Of a stretch of DNA of 64,000 nt, positions 44,511 to 54,392 are shown in pieces. Every line of letters starts with the position of its first letter. The stretch's first letter is position 1. Source of the DNA: Clostridia bacterium (GTDB lineage: Bacteria > Bacillota > DSM-521 > Neomoorellales > SLTJ01); the NCBI GenBank assembly GCA_024653205.1, contig JANLFO010000009.1, forward strand, positions 26,350 through 90,349. Reading direction: 5' to 3'. The notes beneath the pieces are model-generated. The model was not told the DNA's origin and searched no databases. It was given only the letters and a program-made list of their open reading frames with translations. Both the position numbers and the translations under genes were made by a program.

Positions 44511-46196
44511 TTGCCCGGGCCGTTGCGCCGGCGTCACTGGCGGCGGCTGCGCCAGATCGTCAACGTGGCCGCCGCGCAGGGGTTCGGCTACATAGTGGAA
44601 CAGCTGGGCCTGGCCGGATTTCTCTCCCGCTCCTTACGACCGGGTTTGCCGGCAGCGGAAAGGCCCCGTCTCTCCCGGGGAGAGCGCCTCGCGCGCGCCC
44701 TGGAAGAGCTGGGGCCGACTTTTATCAAACTCGGTCAGGTGTTGAGCACCCGGCCCGACCTGCTTCCGGCCGACGTGGTGGCCGAGCTGGAGAAGCTTCA
44801 GGACCGGGTGCCGCCCTTTTCGGCGGAGGAAGTCCGGGAGGCGGTGGCCCGCGAGTTGGGAGTGCCGCTGGAGGAGGCCTTTGCCGAGTTTGACCTCACA
44901 CCCCTGGCCGCCGCCTCTATTGCCCAGGTGCACCGGGCCCGGCTGGCCACGGGGGAGGAGGTGGCGGTCAAGGTCCAGCGGCCGCATCTGGAGGAGACGG
45001 TAGAGGCCGACCTGGAGATCCTGTTCGCCGTGGCCCGCCTGGCCGACCTGCACCCGGTCTGGGGGCGGATGTACGACTTCACCGCCCTGGCCGAAGAGTT
45101 TGCCCTCACCCTGCGCCAGGAGATGGATTTTCTGGCCGAGGGCCGCAACGCCGACCGTCTGCGCCAGAACTCGGCCGGCATGTCGGGGGTACTCATTCCC
45201 CGCATCTATTGGGAGCACACCACCCGGCGGCTGCTCACCATGGAGTTCGTGGCCGGCGTAAAGCTCAACGAGCCCGAACGCCTGGCGGCAGAGAAGGTGG
45301 ACCGCCGGGCCGTGGCCCGCCTCCTCATTGAGACGGTGCTCAAGCAGGTCTTCGTGGACGGCTTCTTTCACGCCGATTTGCACCCGGGCAACCTGGCGGT
45401 ACTTCCCGGACCGGCTCTGGCCTTCATGGACTTCGGGGTAGTGGGTACTCTTACCCCGGAGCGGCGGTCCCAGTGTCTGGAGATCGTACGGGGCCTGGTG
45501 GAAGGAGAGACGGAGCGGCTGGCGCGGGCCCTGGTGGCCCTGGGCATCGCCTCCCGGGACACGGACCGGGAAAGCCTCAAGCGCGATCTGGAGCGGATCC
45601 TGGAGAAGTACTACCGCCTGCCCTTCGGTCAGCTGCACCTGGGCCGCCTGCTGGAGGAATTGGTGGAAGTAGCCTTTCGCCGCCGGCTGCGGCTCCCCCG
45701 GGAGTTAGCCCTGATGATCAAGACCCTCATTACTCTGGAGGCCGTGGCCCGAAACCTTGACCCGGACCTGGACCTGGCCGAGGTGGCGGGCACCTTCCGG
45801 CGCCGGTACCTGCGTCACCGGCTCGAGCCGTCGGCCCTTCAGGCGGGCCTGCGGCGGGCCTGGCGGGAGGCCGCCGATCTGGCGCTAGGTCTGCCTCGTA
45901 ACCTAAACCAACTCGTAGACAAACTGGCCAACGACGGGGTCAGCCTGGAGTTGCGGCACCGCGAGCTGCCCGAATTCCGGGCCCACCTGGACCAGATAGC
46001 CAACCGCCTTTGCTTTGCCATTCTGCTCTTATCCTTTAGCCTGTTGATGACCGGGCTCACGGTCAGCTCCGCCCTGGTCGGGGGCGGGGGAGAGCTTTTC
46101 TTCTGGCGGCTGCCGGTGTTGGAAATCGGTTTCGGCGTGGCCACGCTGATGTTCCTGGGAATGCTGTGGTGGATACTGCGTAGCGGCCGCTTTTAG
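44511..46196 (+). CDS. ABC1/UbiB-family atypical kinase
   Basis: UbiB/AarF/ABC1-family protein (561 aa). The family KxGQ motif is in FIKLGQVLSTRPDLLP near residue 70, the Ala-rich loop AAASIAQVH near 138, Lys of VAVKVQRP near 158, HADLHPGN near 287 and the metal DFG-type Asp in MDFGVVG near 308. The C-terminus (about 500-561) has two membrane segments, so it is membrane-anchored. In respiring bacteria the family supports quinone synthesis; in quinone-poor anaerobes its role is unknown. TTG 44511 follows AAGGAG. It is followed within 22 bases by the yitT-like gene. Confidence 0.93.
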   Translation: MPGPLRRRHWRRLRQIVNVAAAQGFGYIVEQLGLAGFLSRSLRPGLPAAERPRLSRGERLARALEELGPTFIKLGQVLSTRPDLLPADVVAELEKLQDRVPPFSAEEVREAVARELGVPLEEAFAEFDLTPLAAASIAQVHRARLATGEEVAVKVQRPHLEETVEADLEILFAVARLADLHPVWGRMYDFTALAEEFALTLRQEMDFLAEGRNADRLRQNSAGMSGVLIPRIYWEHTTRRLLTMEFVAGVKLNEPERLAAEKVDRRAVARLLIETVLKQVFVDGFFHADLHPGNLAVLPGPALAFMDFGVVGTLTPERRSQCLEIVRGLVEGETERLARALVALGIASRDTDRESLKRDLERILEKYYRLPFGQLHLGRLLEELVEVAFRRRLRLPRELALMIKTLITLEAVARNLDPDLDLAEVAGTFRRRYLRHRLEPSALQAGLRRAWREAADLALGLPRNLNQLVDKLANDGVSLELRHRELPEFRAHLDQIANRLCFAILLLSFSLLMTGLTVSSALVGGGGELFFWRLPVLEIGFGVATLMFLGMLWWILRSGRF

Positions 46197-46218
46197 GAGC
46201 GGAAAAGGGTAGCGGGCC

Positions 46219-47091
46219 ATGAGCAAGTTCACGAGGGGGCTGGCAGACTACTTCCTGCTCAGCGGCGGGGCGGCGGTGGTGGCGTTGGGCATTGCCGCCT
46301 TTCAGGTGCCGCACCGGATCGCCGCCGGGGGCCTGAGCGGCCTGGCCACGGTGCTGCACTACACCCTGGGCCTGCCGGTCGGCCTCACCCTATTGGGTCT
46401 GAACGTCCCCCTTTTCGTCCTGGCGGTAAGGGTGAGGGGGTGGAGCTTTACCTTCCGCAGCCTTTACGGCACCGTAATCCTTTCGGTGCTGGTCGATACC
46501 TTCCTGGCCCTGATTCCCAGCCCCACGGCGGACTCGCTTCTGGCTACCCTGTACGGCGGCGCCCTGGTGGGGTTCGGGTTGAGCCTGGTCTTTCGGGCCG
46601 GCGGCACCACCGGGGGCACGGACATGGCCGCCCAGATACTGCGCGCCTTTTTTCCCGGCAGCACCGGCCGGGCCCTGGTATTGATAGACGGCACGGTGAT
46701 TGTGCTGGCGGCCTGGGTCTTCGGGCTGGAGCTGGCCCTTTACGGCTTGATTTCCGTGTTCTTGAGCGGGGTGGTGATCGATGCCGTGCAGGAAGGCGGG
46801 CTTTACGCCCGGGCGGCGTTCATCATCAGCGAACGCGCCGAGGAGCTCGGCCCGGCCATCCTTACCCGGCTCAATCGCGGCGCCACCCTGTTTGAGGCTC
46901 GAGGCCTTTATACCGGGGCGAAGCGCCCCGTGATCCTGTGCGTGGTTTCGCGTTCCGAGGTGGCCAGGCTCAAGGCCCTGGTGGCGGAGCTGGACCCCCG
47001 GGCCTTTGTGGTGGTGGCGGGAGTGCACGAGGTATTGGGCGAAGGCTTTAAGGCCATGGAAAGAAGGGAGGGCACATATTGGAGCAAGTAG
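46219..47091 (+). CDS. YitT-family membrane protein
   Basis: Integral membrane protein (290 aa) of the YitT/DUF161 family. About five or six membrane segments fill residues 10-185, including GGLSGLATVLHYTLGLPVG and GFGLSLVFRAGGTTGGTDMAAQIL, the family signature. Residues 200-285 form the cytoplasmic DUF2179 domain (RGATLFEARGLYTGAKRPVILCVV), a small alpha/beta unit thought to sense a ligand. Function unknown. Its end overlaps the transketolase start by 13 bases. Confidence 0.93.
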   Translation: MSKFTRGLADYFLLSGGAAVVALGIAAFQVPHRIAAGGLSGLATVLHYTLGLPVGLTLLGLNVPLFVLAVRVRGWSFTFRSLYGTVILSVLVDTFLALIPSPTADSLLATLYGGALVGFGLSLVFRAGGTTGGTDMAAQILRAFFPGSTGRALVLIDGTVIVLAAWVFGLELALYGLISVFLSGVVIDAVQEGGLYARAAFIISERAEELGPAILTRLNRGATLFEARGLYTGAKRPVILCVVSRSEVARLKALVAELDPRAFVVVAGVHEVLGEGFKAMERREGTYWSK

Positions 47092-47903
47092 TCGGAGAAG
47101 AAATGTATCAGAAGGCACGACGGCTGCGCGGGCTGGCCATCAAGATGATCGGTACTGCCGGTTCGGGGCACCCGGGCGGATCCCTCTCGGCGGCGGAGAT
47201 AGTGGCCGTGCTCTACTTTCACGAGCTGCGCCTGGATCCCGCGCGGCCGGACTGGCCGGACCGGGACCGGTTCATTCTGTCCAAGGGGCACGCCGCGCCG
47301 TTACTGTATGCGGCGCTGGCGGAGCGCGGTTTCTTTCCGGCAGACGAACTGTTTACCCTGCGGCGTCTGGGCAGCCGGCTGCAGGGCCATCCCGACTGCC
47401 GCCGCCTGCCGGGAGTGGAGATGTCGACCGGATCCCTGGGTCAGGGGCTTTCCGTGGGCAACGGCCTGGCCCTGGCGGCCAAGCTCGACGGCCGTTCCTA
47501 CCGAGTTTACGTCCTCCTGGGCGACGGCGAGATACAGGAGGGGATGGTGTGGGAGGCCAGCATGGCGGCGGCCCACTACGGGCTGGACAACCTGGTGGCC
47601 ATAGTGGACCATAACCGCCTGCAGATCGACGGACCGGTGGCCGAGGTGATGTCGCCCGAGCCGCTGGTCGAAAAATGGCAGGCCTTCGGCTGGGAAGTGG
47701 TGCGGGTCGACGGCCACCGGGTAGAGGAGATCGCCGGAGCGCTGGAGCATGCCCGGCGGGTCAAGGGCCGCCCCACCATGATCATCGCCGATACGGTCAA
47801 GGGTAAGGGCGTATCTTTTATGGAAAACCGGGTGGAATGGCACGGAGTAGCTCCCAAGGGGGAAGAATTGACCCGGGCCTTGGCCGAACTGGGAGTGGAA
47901 TAG
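47079..47903 (+). CDS. Transketolase, N-terminal (TPP-binding) subunit
   Basis: N-terminal half of a split transketolase (274 aa), binding the thiamine diphosphate pyrophosphate and Mg. Motifs are AGSGHPGGSLSAAEIV near residue 28, SKGHAAPLLYAAL near 70, and GDGEIQEGMVWEASM near 148, the GDG...N metal site closed by VDHNRLQIDG near 183. In Firmicutes and archaea the C-terminal half is usually encoded next in line; here the next gene is a ModE regulator, so the partner must lie elsewhere or has been lost. TTG 47079 overlaps the yitT end; AAGGGAGG lies upstream. Confidence 0.94.
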   Translation: MEQVVGEEMYQKARRLRGLAIKMIGTAGSGHPGGSLSAAEIVAVLYFHELRLDPARPDWPDRDRFILSKGHAAPLLYAALAERGFFPADELFTLRRLGSRLQGHPDCRRLPGVEMSTGSLGQGLSVGNGLALAAKLDGRSYRVYVLLGDGEIQEGMVWEASMAAAHYGLDNLVAIVDHNRLQIDGPVAEVMSPEPLVEKWQAFGWEVVRVDGHRVEEIAGALEHARRVKGRPTMIIADTVKGKGVSFMENRVEWHGVAPKGEELTRALAELGVE

Positions 47904-47966
47904 GAGGAACCGAGGTGCCGGTAAGGCGCCGGCGGGGGCAGGGGTCCGGGCGCGGGGGAGGAGAGT

Positions 47967-48302
47967 ATGGAGCCGCATTTTCGGGTGTGGATCGAAGAGG
48001 CCGGAGAGCCGGTGTTCGGCGACGGGCTGTTCCAGCTCCTGCTGGGCATAGACCGGCTGGGCTCCATCAACCAGGCGGCACGGGCCTTGGGCATGTCCTA
48101 CCGCCAGGCCTGGGGTCACCTGCGCAAGGCCGAGCAGCGGCTGGGGGTAAGGCTCCTGGAGCGCCAGGTGGGCGGTGAGGCCGGCGGCGGAGCGCGGCTC
48201 ACCTCTGCCGGTCGGGACTGGGTGGAGCGGTACCGCCGCTTCCAGTCGGAAGTGGACCGGGCGGTAAACCGGGCCTTCCGGGACTGCTTTGGCCCCGGCT
48301 AG
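47967..48302 (+). CDS. modE: ModE-type molybdate-responsive regulator (DNA-binding domain only)
   Basis: Protein of 111 aa matching the N-terminal winged HTH of ModE: FRVWIEEAGEPVFGDG, then LLLGIDRLGSINQAARALGMSYRQAWGHLRKAEQRLG, and LTSAGRDWVERYRRF. E. coli ModE has in addition two Mop domains that bind molybdate; they are missing here, so sensing must come from dimer contacts or a separate protein. A free-standing Mop protein is encoded at 62607. Three palindromes with the ModE-box shape occur at 53362, 61887 and 62302. ATG 47967 follows GGGGGAGGAG. The 3' end overlaps the convergent marR-type gene by 104 bases. Confidence 0.88.
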   Translation: MEPHFRVWIEEAGEPVFGDGLFQLLLGIDRLGSINQAARALGMSYRQAWGHLRKAEQRLGVRLLERQVGGEAGGGARLTSAGRDWVERYRRFQSEVDRAVNRAFRDCFGPG

Positions 48303-48807
48303 CCGGCCCGCGACGTTGGGTTGCTCCGTTTCGGCCCGCCGAGGGCCGGCGGCCGCAGCGGGTTCCGTGGGTTACGGCCTGGAGTCGCCGCTGGGCTTCC
48401 TCCAGGAGCGCGACCAGGCGCTCTATCTCGGGCGAGTGAGGGAAGGCCTCTTCTACCAGGGTTTGACGGAAGGAAAGCACTCTTTCCAGCCTCTCCGCAC
48501 CGGTTGGGCTCAGGCCCAGATTCACGACCCGGCGATCTTCGCAATCCCGCCGGCGTTCCACCAGACCTTCGGCCTCCAGCCCGTCAACCAGGGCGGTTAC
48601 GCTGCCTGGGCTGATAAGGAGCTTTTCCTGCAGTTCGCCCATGGTCAGGGTGCGGTGCGCGGCCAGATGCAGCAATACCCAGAAGCGGGGCAGGGTTAGC
48701 CCCTCCTCGCGCAGGTAGTGCCGGCTGAGGAAGTTCATCAGGTAGTTGATTCCCCGCAGGGTTGCCTCCAGGCGGGCAAGGGTATCGGCGCGGTCAGAGC
48801 TGTCCAT
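48199..48807 (-). CDS. MarR-family transcriptional regulator
   Basis: Winged-helix regulator (202 aa). Residues 1-150 are a MarR domain: LTLPRFWVLLHLAAHRTLTMGELQEKLLISPGSVTALVDGLEAEGLVERRRDCEDRR, followed by the wing and LSPTGAERLERVL. The C-terminal 50 residues are Arg/Gly/Pro-rich, unusual, and antisense to the end of modE; they may be an extension acquired by loss of an earlier stop. ATG 48807 has AGGAGG 4 bases upstream. It is the last gene of a three-gene minus-strand operon with an ABC-2 exporter, which it most likely represses in response to the exported compound. Confidence 0.9.
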   Translation of the reverse strand: MDSSDRADTLARLEATLRGINYLMNFLSRHYLREEGLTLPRFWVLLHLAAHRTLTMGELQEKLLISPGSVTALVDGLEAEGLVERRRDCEDRRVVNLGLSPTGAERLERVLSFRQTLVEEAFPHSPEIERLVALLEEAQRRLQAVTHGTRCGRRPSAGRNGATQRRGPASRGQSSPGRPGLPPGPLPTGSGGTAPPSPDRQR

Positions 48808-49583
48808 CTGCCTCCTGCCCTCCTCATGCGAGCCGGTGAAGTTGCGTGCCTCCCAGAACGGTGAGCAGCAGGGCAAAGGCGACCAGGAAGGTGAGGTCTC
48901 TGCCCACGTTGGCAGGCAGGCCCAGAAGAAAGGCGCGCAGGCTCTCCACAATGTAGCTCATGGGGTTGACCAGGGCCACCGTTCGCAGCCAGGGGGGCAT
49001 CAACTCCAGGGGATACAGGGCGTTGGAAGCAAAGAACAGGGGCATGGTGATCACCTGCCCGATGCCCATAAAGCGTTCGCGCGTGCGCATCCAGCAGGCC
49101 AGGAGAAGGGAGAGACCGGAAAAGACGCAGGCGCCGGCGGTGATGGTGACCCAGGCCCCCAACAGGGCCCCTATATGCCAGCGAAAGCTTGCCCCCAACA
49201 GGGCGGCAATCAGGATGATGATCCCTGCCTGGATCAGGGCCCGGAGGCTGGCCGAGAGCGCCTTGCCCAGCACGAAGGCGCTTCGGGGAATAGGCGCCAC
49301 CATCAGTTTCTGAAAGGTCCCGGAATCCCTTTCCCACAGTACGGAGACACCGAAGAAGATGGAGATGAATACCACCGACTGGCTGAGGATGCCGGGCGTG
49401 AGGTACTCCAGGTAGGAGACGTTGCCGGGGGCAAGCCCGCGGAGCTGCCCGAAAACCTGGCCGAATACCGCCAGCCACAGCAGGGGCTGCAAGGCCCGGG
49501 TCGCCACCTCCACCGGGTCGTGCCGCAGTCTGCGGGCCTCCATCTCGGCCACTGCCAGGGTGCCGGCAGTGAATTCTTCCACC

Positions 49584-50390
<807 letters not shown>

Positions 50391-50570
50391 GGACCGGTAC
50401 TCCTTCCTCGCGAGAATGCATCGGTTCCCAAACATTTCTATATCCAAAGTATATCGCCGGATTCTCCGCCGCGTCAAGCCTTTACCGTCCACGGTTATAT
50501 TACCCGGGCAGTCCCGGTTCACCGGCTACCCCGAATCCCGTCACCGAGCTCGGCTGCTTTTTGTTACCCC

Positions 50571-51794
50571 CTATTCCACCGGAAGCACCAGCCAGAGCAC
50601 GGCGGTCAGAGCGCAGGTCAGGCTGATGGTCATGGCCAGGAGGTCCCAGGAGCCGGTGGTGCCGAGCAGGAGGCCGCTGAGGCTGGGTCCCAGTATGAGG
50701 CCTCCGTTTTGGGCGGTCAGCGTCAGCCCGAGGCCGAGGGCTACCTCCCGCCTTCTGCGGGCCAGGTGGGAAACGGCGGCGAATACCGCGGTAGGTACCA
50801 TACTGCCGATGAATCCCACCAGGGTCTGGGCTACGGGCACCACCACGCCGGTAAGGTTGAATATCAGGAGGTAGAGCAGCGCCTGGATGACGCAGCTGGT
50901 AATGCAGATGCGCCGGAGGGAGCGGTAGCGGTCGTAAAGGTGACCCGCGACCAGACAGCCGCCTACGGCTCCGACGGAGGCCAGGCTCCCGATAAAGGTG
51001 GCCGTGGCCAGGGGCATCGAGCGTACCTGAACCAGGAAGGTGGGGAACCAGGTGGTGACGGAGAGCATGGTAGAGGCGTAGAGGGCGAAGATGCCGGTGA
51101 TGCAAAGCAGGCGGGGGTTGAGCCTCCGGGATTCGTCCGGGAGGGATTCCCCGCCCGGAGACGAGGCCGGCGCCGGGTTATTCTCCGCAGCGGGCCGGTT
51201 GGGAACCAGGAGCCACACTGCTCCCAGGGCGGCCAAAGAAAGAAGAAGGCAAAAACCCCAGACCCCGGCTAAAGAAAACGCTTCCAGCAGGCTGGGGGCG
51301 AGGTTAAAGACCAGAATTGTGCCTGCCGGCACCCAGGCGGACCAGATGCCCATGGCCAGACCGCGCCTGCCCGGCGGAGCGCTGGCGCTGACGATCGCCG
51401 GGGCGGCCACCGCCACCAGGGCGAACCCGACCCCGCCCACCACCCGTCCGGCAGTTATTACGCCGGCGGTGAAACGTAGCAAGGGAACGAAATTGCCCGC
51501 CACCAGGGCGGCGAGCCCGACCAGCGTCAGTTTCTTGAGACTGCTCCGGCCGACCACTACTCCCGCCGGCACCCCCAACAGGAGCCCGGTTAGACCGAAG
51601 CAGGACATCAGCAGCCCCATCAGGGTGGGATCGAGTTGGAGGGTGGACTGGACCACCGTGGCCACCGGGGGAAGCTGGTTCTGGCTGGCGGCGGCGGAGA
51701 CTCCGGCGGCAAAGGCCGCCGTGACGGTTGTCCAGGCTCGCAGTGAGGCCCGGGGCCCTTCCCGGGGAAGGCAGCAGGGTTCGGATTCGTTCAA
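50571..51794 (-). CDS. Major facilitator superfamily transporter
   Basis: MFS permease (407 aa) with about 12 membrane segments. Marks are the loop 2-3 motif GVPAGVVVGRSSLKKLTLVG near residue 70 and GRVVGGVGFALVAVAAPAIVSASAPP in helix 4-5. It belongs near the CynX/NarK-like or general anion group, but the substrate cannot be told. TTG 51794 with GGGGGTGG four bases upstream is preferred to the longer frame ending at 51860. It lies 193 bases beyond the first DUF364 gene on the same strand and could be the last gene of that ModE-controlled unit. Confidence 0.85.
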   Translation of the reverse strand: MNESEPCCLPREGPRASLRAWTTVTAAFAAGVSAAASQNQLPPVATVVQSTLQLDPTLMGLLMSCFGLTGLLLGVPAGVVVGRSSLKKLTLVGLAALVAGNFVPLLRFTAGVITAGRVVGGVGFALVAVAAPAIVSASAPPGRRGLAMGIWSAWVPAGTILVFNLAPSLLEAFSLAGVWGFCLLLSLAALGAVWLLVPNRPAAENNPAPASSPGGESLPDESRRLNPRLLCITGIFALYASTMLSVTTWFPTFLVQVRSMPLATATFIGSLASVGAVGGCLVAGHLYDRYRSLRRICITSCVIQALLYLLIFNLTGVVVPVAQTLVGFIGSMVPTAVFAAVSHLARRRREVALGLGLTLTAQNGGLILGPSLSGLLLGTTGSWDLLAMTISLTCALTAVLWLVLPVE

Positions 51795-51987
51795 GTGACC
51801 ACCCCCATGTCGGTTGGCCGCGGCCGCGGTTTCCGGTTTCGCCGCTAGCTTCCCGGACAAGGAGGCCCGGGTTCCGGCCGACAGAATTTGGCTAAGAAGG
51901 TTCGGCGGACCCGGGGTGGATTCCTTCTTTACTTAACTAGGCTTTGAACTGCATTCCCACCGGCGGGTTAGGGGAAACGTTCCGGGC

Positions 51988-52956
51988 TCAACCGCCCTTG
52001 GGCTCCAGCACCCGAAGGGCCGAGGCACTCTGCCTCCCCCTGTCCCACCTAATTCGGCCATCCATCAGGGGGGGTAGGCCCAAGACTTTTGCCTCCGCGG
52101 GGAATCTTGCGCTTGCCGTCACCTGGGCTCTCTCCACGTACAGGGCTTCGCCAACCTCGCCCAGCAGTGGTTCCGTCCCCGGTCCCATATTGGCCAGCAG
52201 GTTGATCAATCCGGGACCGTCGACTATGCGGATGGTCACTACCGCAGCCACCTGGGGGTACTGGAACAGGGGTAGGGGCAGGAGGCTGGTGCCGGGACCG
52301 TAAACGATTACCCTTGAGTTCCTGCAGGCAGACAGCAACTCGTCAAGGGCCTGACCGGCCAGGGCGCACCCGCTGATCAATACCGTCTCACAACTGGCCA
52401 GGAGGGCCTGGGCCCTGGACGTGGGAACCAGGCGGAAGCCGGTAGGACCCTCGCTTATGCCCTGCTGGCTGACCACATGGGTGCGGAAGAACCGGGGTTC
52501 TGCTTCGGTGACCACCAGTTGTCCCGCCACCCGGGCCACCTGCCACACAGCGCCGCCGAACCCGACCATGCCTATTCTGGCACCGGCACTCAGGTCGTGG
52601 TCCAGAACCCGGCGGAAATCGGCGCGCTCTACGCGTAGCTCATTGGCCTGCAGGTAGTCCGGTTCCAGGTAGGATTGGGATAGGGCGCTCAGGGCGGCCA
52701 CGCCGGCGGAAACCAGCAGGCGACCGTGGGCCAGGGACTGTGAGGCCAGGTCTAAGGCGGGCCGTCCGACCATTCTCCACAGAAAATCCAGGTCTTCTCC
52801 GCTGGGCGTGGTCCCGCGGAGAAGGTTTTGTGCCAGTCCGGCACGGCCGTTATCCAGGAGTACACCGGTGAAACCCCCACTCACCACGATCTCGCTAACC
52901 CGGGCTTCGGCCTCGGGTCGAGACTGAAAGAAGCTGATCAATTCCTGAGCGATCAT
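51988..52956 (-). CDS. DUF364-family putative metal-chelation protein A
   Basis: Protein of 322 aa from the family with an N-terminal DUF4213 domain (SEIVVSGGFTGVLLDNGRAGLAQN) and a C-terminal DUF364 domain (RIGMVGFGGAVWQVARV near residue 130, then VLISGCALAGQALDELLSACRN and VIVYGPGTSLLPLPLF). The family is described as putative heavy-metal chelation proteins and resembles siroheme/cobalt chelatase folds. It shares roughly half its residues, by eye, with the neighbour at 53458. The gene has its own TTGACA promoter with a ModE-type operator and a long structured leader (52957-53361), which suggests a role in molybdenum or tungsten handling. Confidence 0.85.
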   Translation of the reverse strand: MIAQELISFFQSRPEAEARVSEIVVSGGFTGVLLDNGRAGLAQNLLRGTTPSGEDLDFLWRMVGRPALDLASQSLAHGRLLVSAGVAALSALSQSYLEPDYLQANELRVERADFRRVLDHDLSAGARIGMVGFGGAVWQVARVAGQLVVTEAEPRFFRTHVVSQQGISEGPTGFRLVPTSRAQALLASCETVLISGCALAGQALDELLSACRNSRVIVYGPGTSLLPLPLFQYPQVAAVVTIRIVDGPGLINLLANMGPGTEPLLGEVGEALYVERAQVTASARFPAEAKVLGLPPLMDGRIRWDRGRQSASALRVLEPKGG

Positions 52957-53361
52957 GACCCTGCACTACTCCTTCCTGTGGGTTTTCCCTTGACGGGCTG
53001 CCATGGCGAGATCCGTCCATTGGGCCCTGGCGCATCACCTCTACGGACTGATCTGGGCTCGACTGGCGGAGTAGGGAGCAGGAACCGGCGGCCCCACCCC
53101 TGGCAGCCGTTGGTGTACATACCGCCGGTCCCCACGAAGAGAAGCGAACACCTCTGAACCGCAAGTAGGGACTCTCGCGACCAACCCGGGCGGCGGCCGC
53201 TGCGACCTCCCGGGAGGGCCGGTGGGGAGAGCTGGCCTTCTCCTCCGGGACCGGCTGTCTCCGGGGCCGCGCTTTGGCGCTTCCCTGTCTCCCTTCCCGC
53301 GCTGGCGATCGCAGGCCGGGGATATGGTCTTGGCCGCTTGCCCTATTTTATAGAGGTGTTG
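52957..53361 (-). ncRNA. Structured leader RNA of the DUF364 A transcript
   Basis: Untranslated leader of about 400 bases between the ModE-controlled start site and the gene at 52956. Two blocks match the leader of the molybdenum hydroxylase operon: 53292-53315 against 61819-61843, and 53082-53163 against 61583-61664 (82 bases each, roughly three quarters identical by eye). Block 2 in transcript sense starts TGCGGTTCAGAGG, then TTCGCTTCTC, and ACCGGCGG, consistent with nested hairpins. A cofactor-sensing riboswitch (Moco/Tuco class) is a reasonable guess, not shown. A frame across it (52895-53164) is a by-product. Confidence 0.5.
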
Positions 53362-53405
53362 CGTTATGCTAGATTAAGCATATCGCCTCTCACCAAAACT
53401 GTCAA
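53362..53405 (-). promoter_or_regulatory. ModE-box promoter A
   Basis: On the minus strand TTGACA (53405-53400), 17-base spacer, TATGCT (53382-53377) as -10. The 24-base palindrome at 53362-53385 has arms CGTTATGCT and AGCATATCG with a 6-base spacer (agatta) and covers the -10. It matches the ModE-box form CGnTATnnT-N6-AnnATAnCG, so ModE bound there should repress. Confidence 0.75.
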
Positions 53406-53457
53406 ACCGTACTTATTGCTCCTGGACCCTTACAGGCGGCCCGTATGACCCATGAGG

Positions 53458-54390
53458 TCAGGCGGAGGGCGTAATGCTTTCGCTGGCGCCTGTTTCCGCG
53501 TTACCGCATGCAGTTACGCCACTCGGGGAGTCGGCGGGGGTTATGGTTCCCGCCGGTTCGAGTCTCCGAATGTACAGGCTTTCGCTCGCCTCTGCCAGCA
53601 GCCGCTCCACGCCCGGGCCCGCGTTGGCCAGCAAGTTCATCAGTTTGGTGCCGTCCAGGACGCGGATGGTGGTGATAGCCGCCACCTGGGGGTGCCGGAA
53701 GAAGGGCAGGGGCAGGAGGCTGGCGCTGGGGCCGTAGATGACCACGCGGGAATTCCTGCAAGTGGCGAGCAATTCGTCAATGGTGCGGCTCACCAGGGCG
53801 CAGCCGGTGATCAGTACCGTGTCGCAGCCCGCCAAGAGGTATGGGCTCTCGGCCGCGGGAGCCAGCCGAAACCGGGTCGGCCCCTCCACTACCCCCTCCC
53901 GGCTGATGATCCGGGAGCGAAAGAGCTCGGGCTCAAGTTCGGTCACCACCAGTTGCCCCGCAAGACCGGCCATCCGCCATGCCCCTCCCCCGAAGCCGAC
54001 CATGCCTACGCGGGACCCGGGGGTGATACCGTGATCAGGGAATCGGCCGGTATCGACTCGGTCCACCTTAAGGTTGTGGGGCCCCAGAAAGGACTGGTCC
54101 AGATAGGGTTGGGAGAGGGCGCTTAAGGCCGCCACCCCGGCGGAAAGCGCGAGACGCCCGTACCCCAGGGACCGGGAGGCCAGATCCAGGGCGGGGCGCC
54201 CGATCACCTCCTGCAGGAAGTCCAGGTCGGCCTGCGCCGGCCGGCCGGCGCTGCGGATGTTCATGGCCATCCCGGCCTGGCCGTTTTCCAGGAGCACCCC
54301 GGTAAAGCCGGTATTGACCACAATCTGGCTTACCCGGGTGGCGGCCTCGGGCCGGGCCGCAAAGAAGTCTATCAGTTCCTGCATAATCAC
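53458..54390 (-). CDS. DUF364-family putative metal-chelation protein B
   Basis: Paralogue (310 aa) of the protein at 51988: SQIVVNTGFTGVLLENGQAGMAMN, GMVGFGGGAWRMAGLAGQLVVTELEPE, VLITGCALVSRTIDELLATCRN and VVIYGPSASLLPLPFF line up with it. It starts 2 bases after the stop of the ABC importer ATPase and is certainly in that operon, so it probably handles the metal or chelate brought in. Start GTG 54390 (AAGGAGGAAGG upstream), equivalent to the ATG of paralogue A. The C-terminal 25 residues differ and are Ser/Gly-rich. Confidence 0.85.
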   Translation of the reverse strand: MIMQELIDFFAARPEAATRVSQIVVNTGFTGVLLENGQAGMAMNIRSAGRPAQADLDFLQEVIGRPALDLASRSLGYGRLALSAGVAALSALSQPYLDQSFLGPHNLKVDRVDTGRFPDHGITPGSRVGMVGFGGGAWRMAGLAGQLVVTELEPELFRSRIISREGVVEGPTRFRLAPAAESPYLLAGCDTVLITGCALVSRTIDELLATCRNSRVVIYGPSASLLPLPFFRHPQVAAITTIRVLDGTKLMNLLANAGPGVERLLAEASESLYIRRLEPAGTITPADSPSGVTACGNAETGASESITPSA

Positions 54391-54392
54391 GG

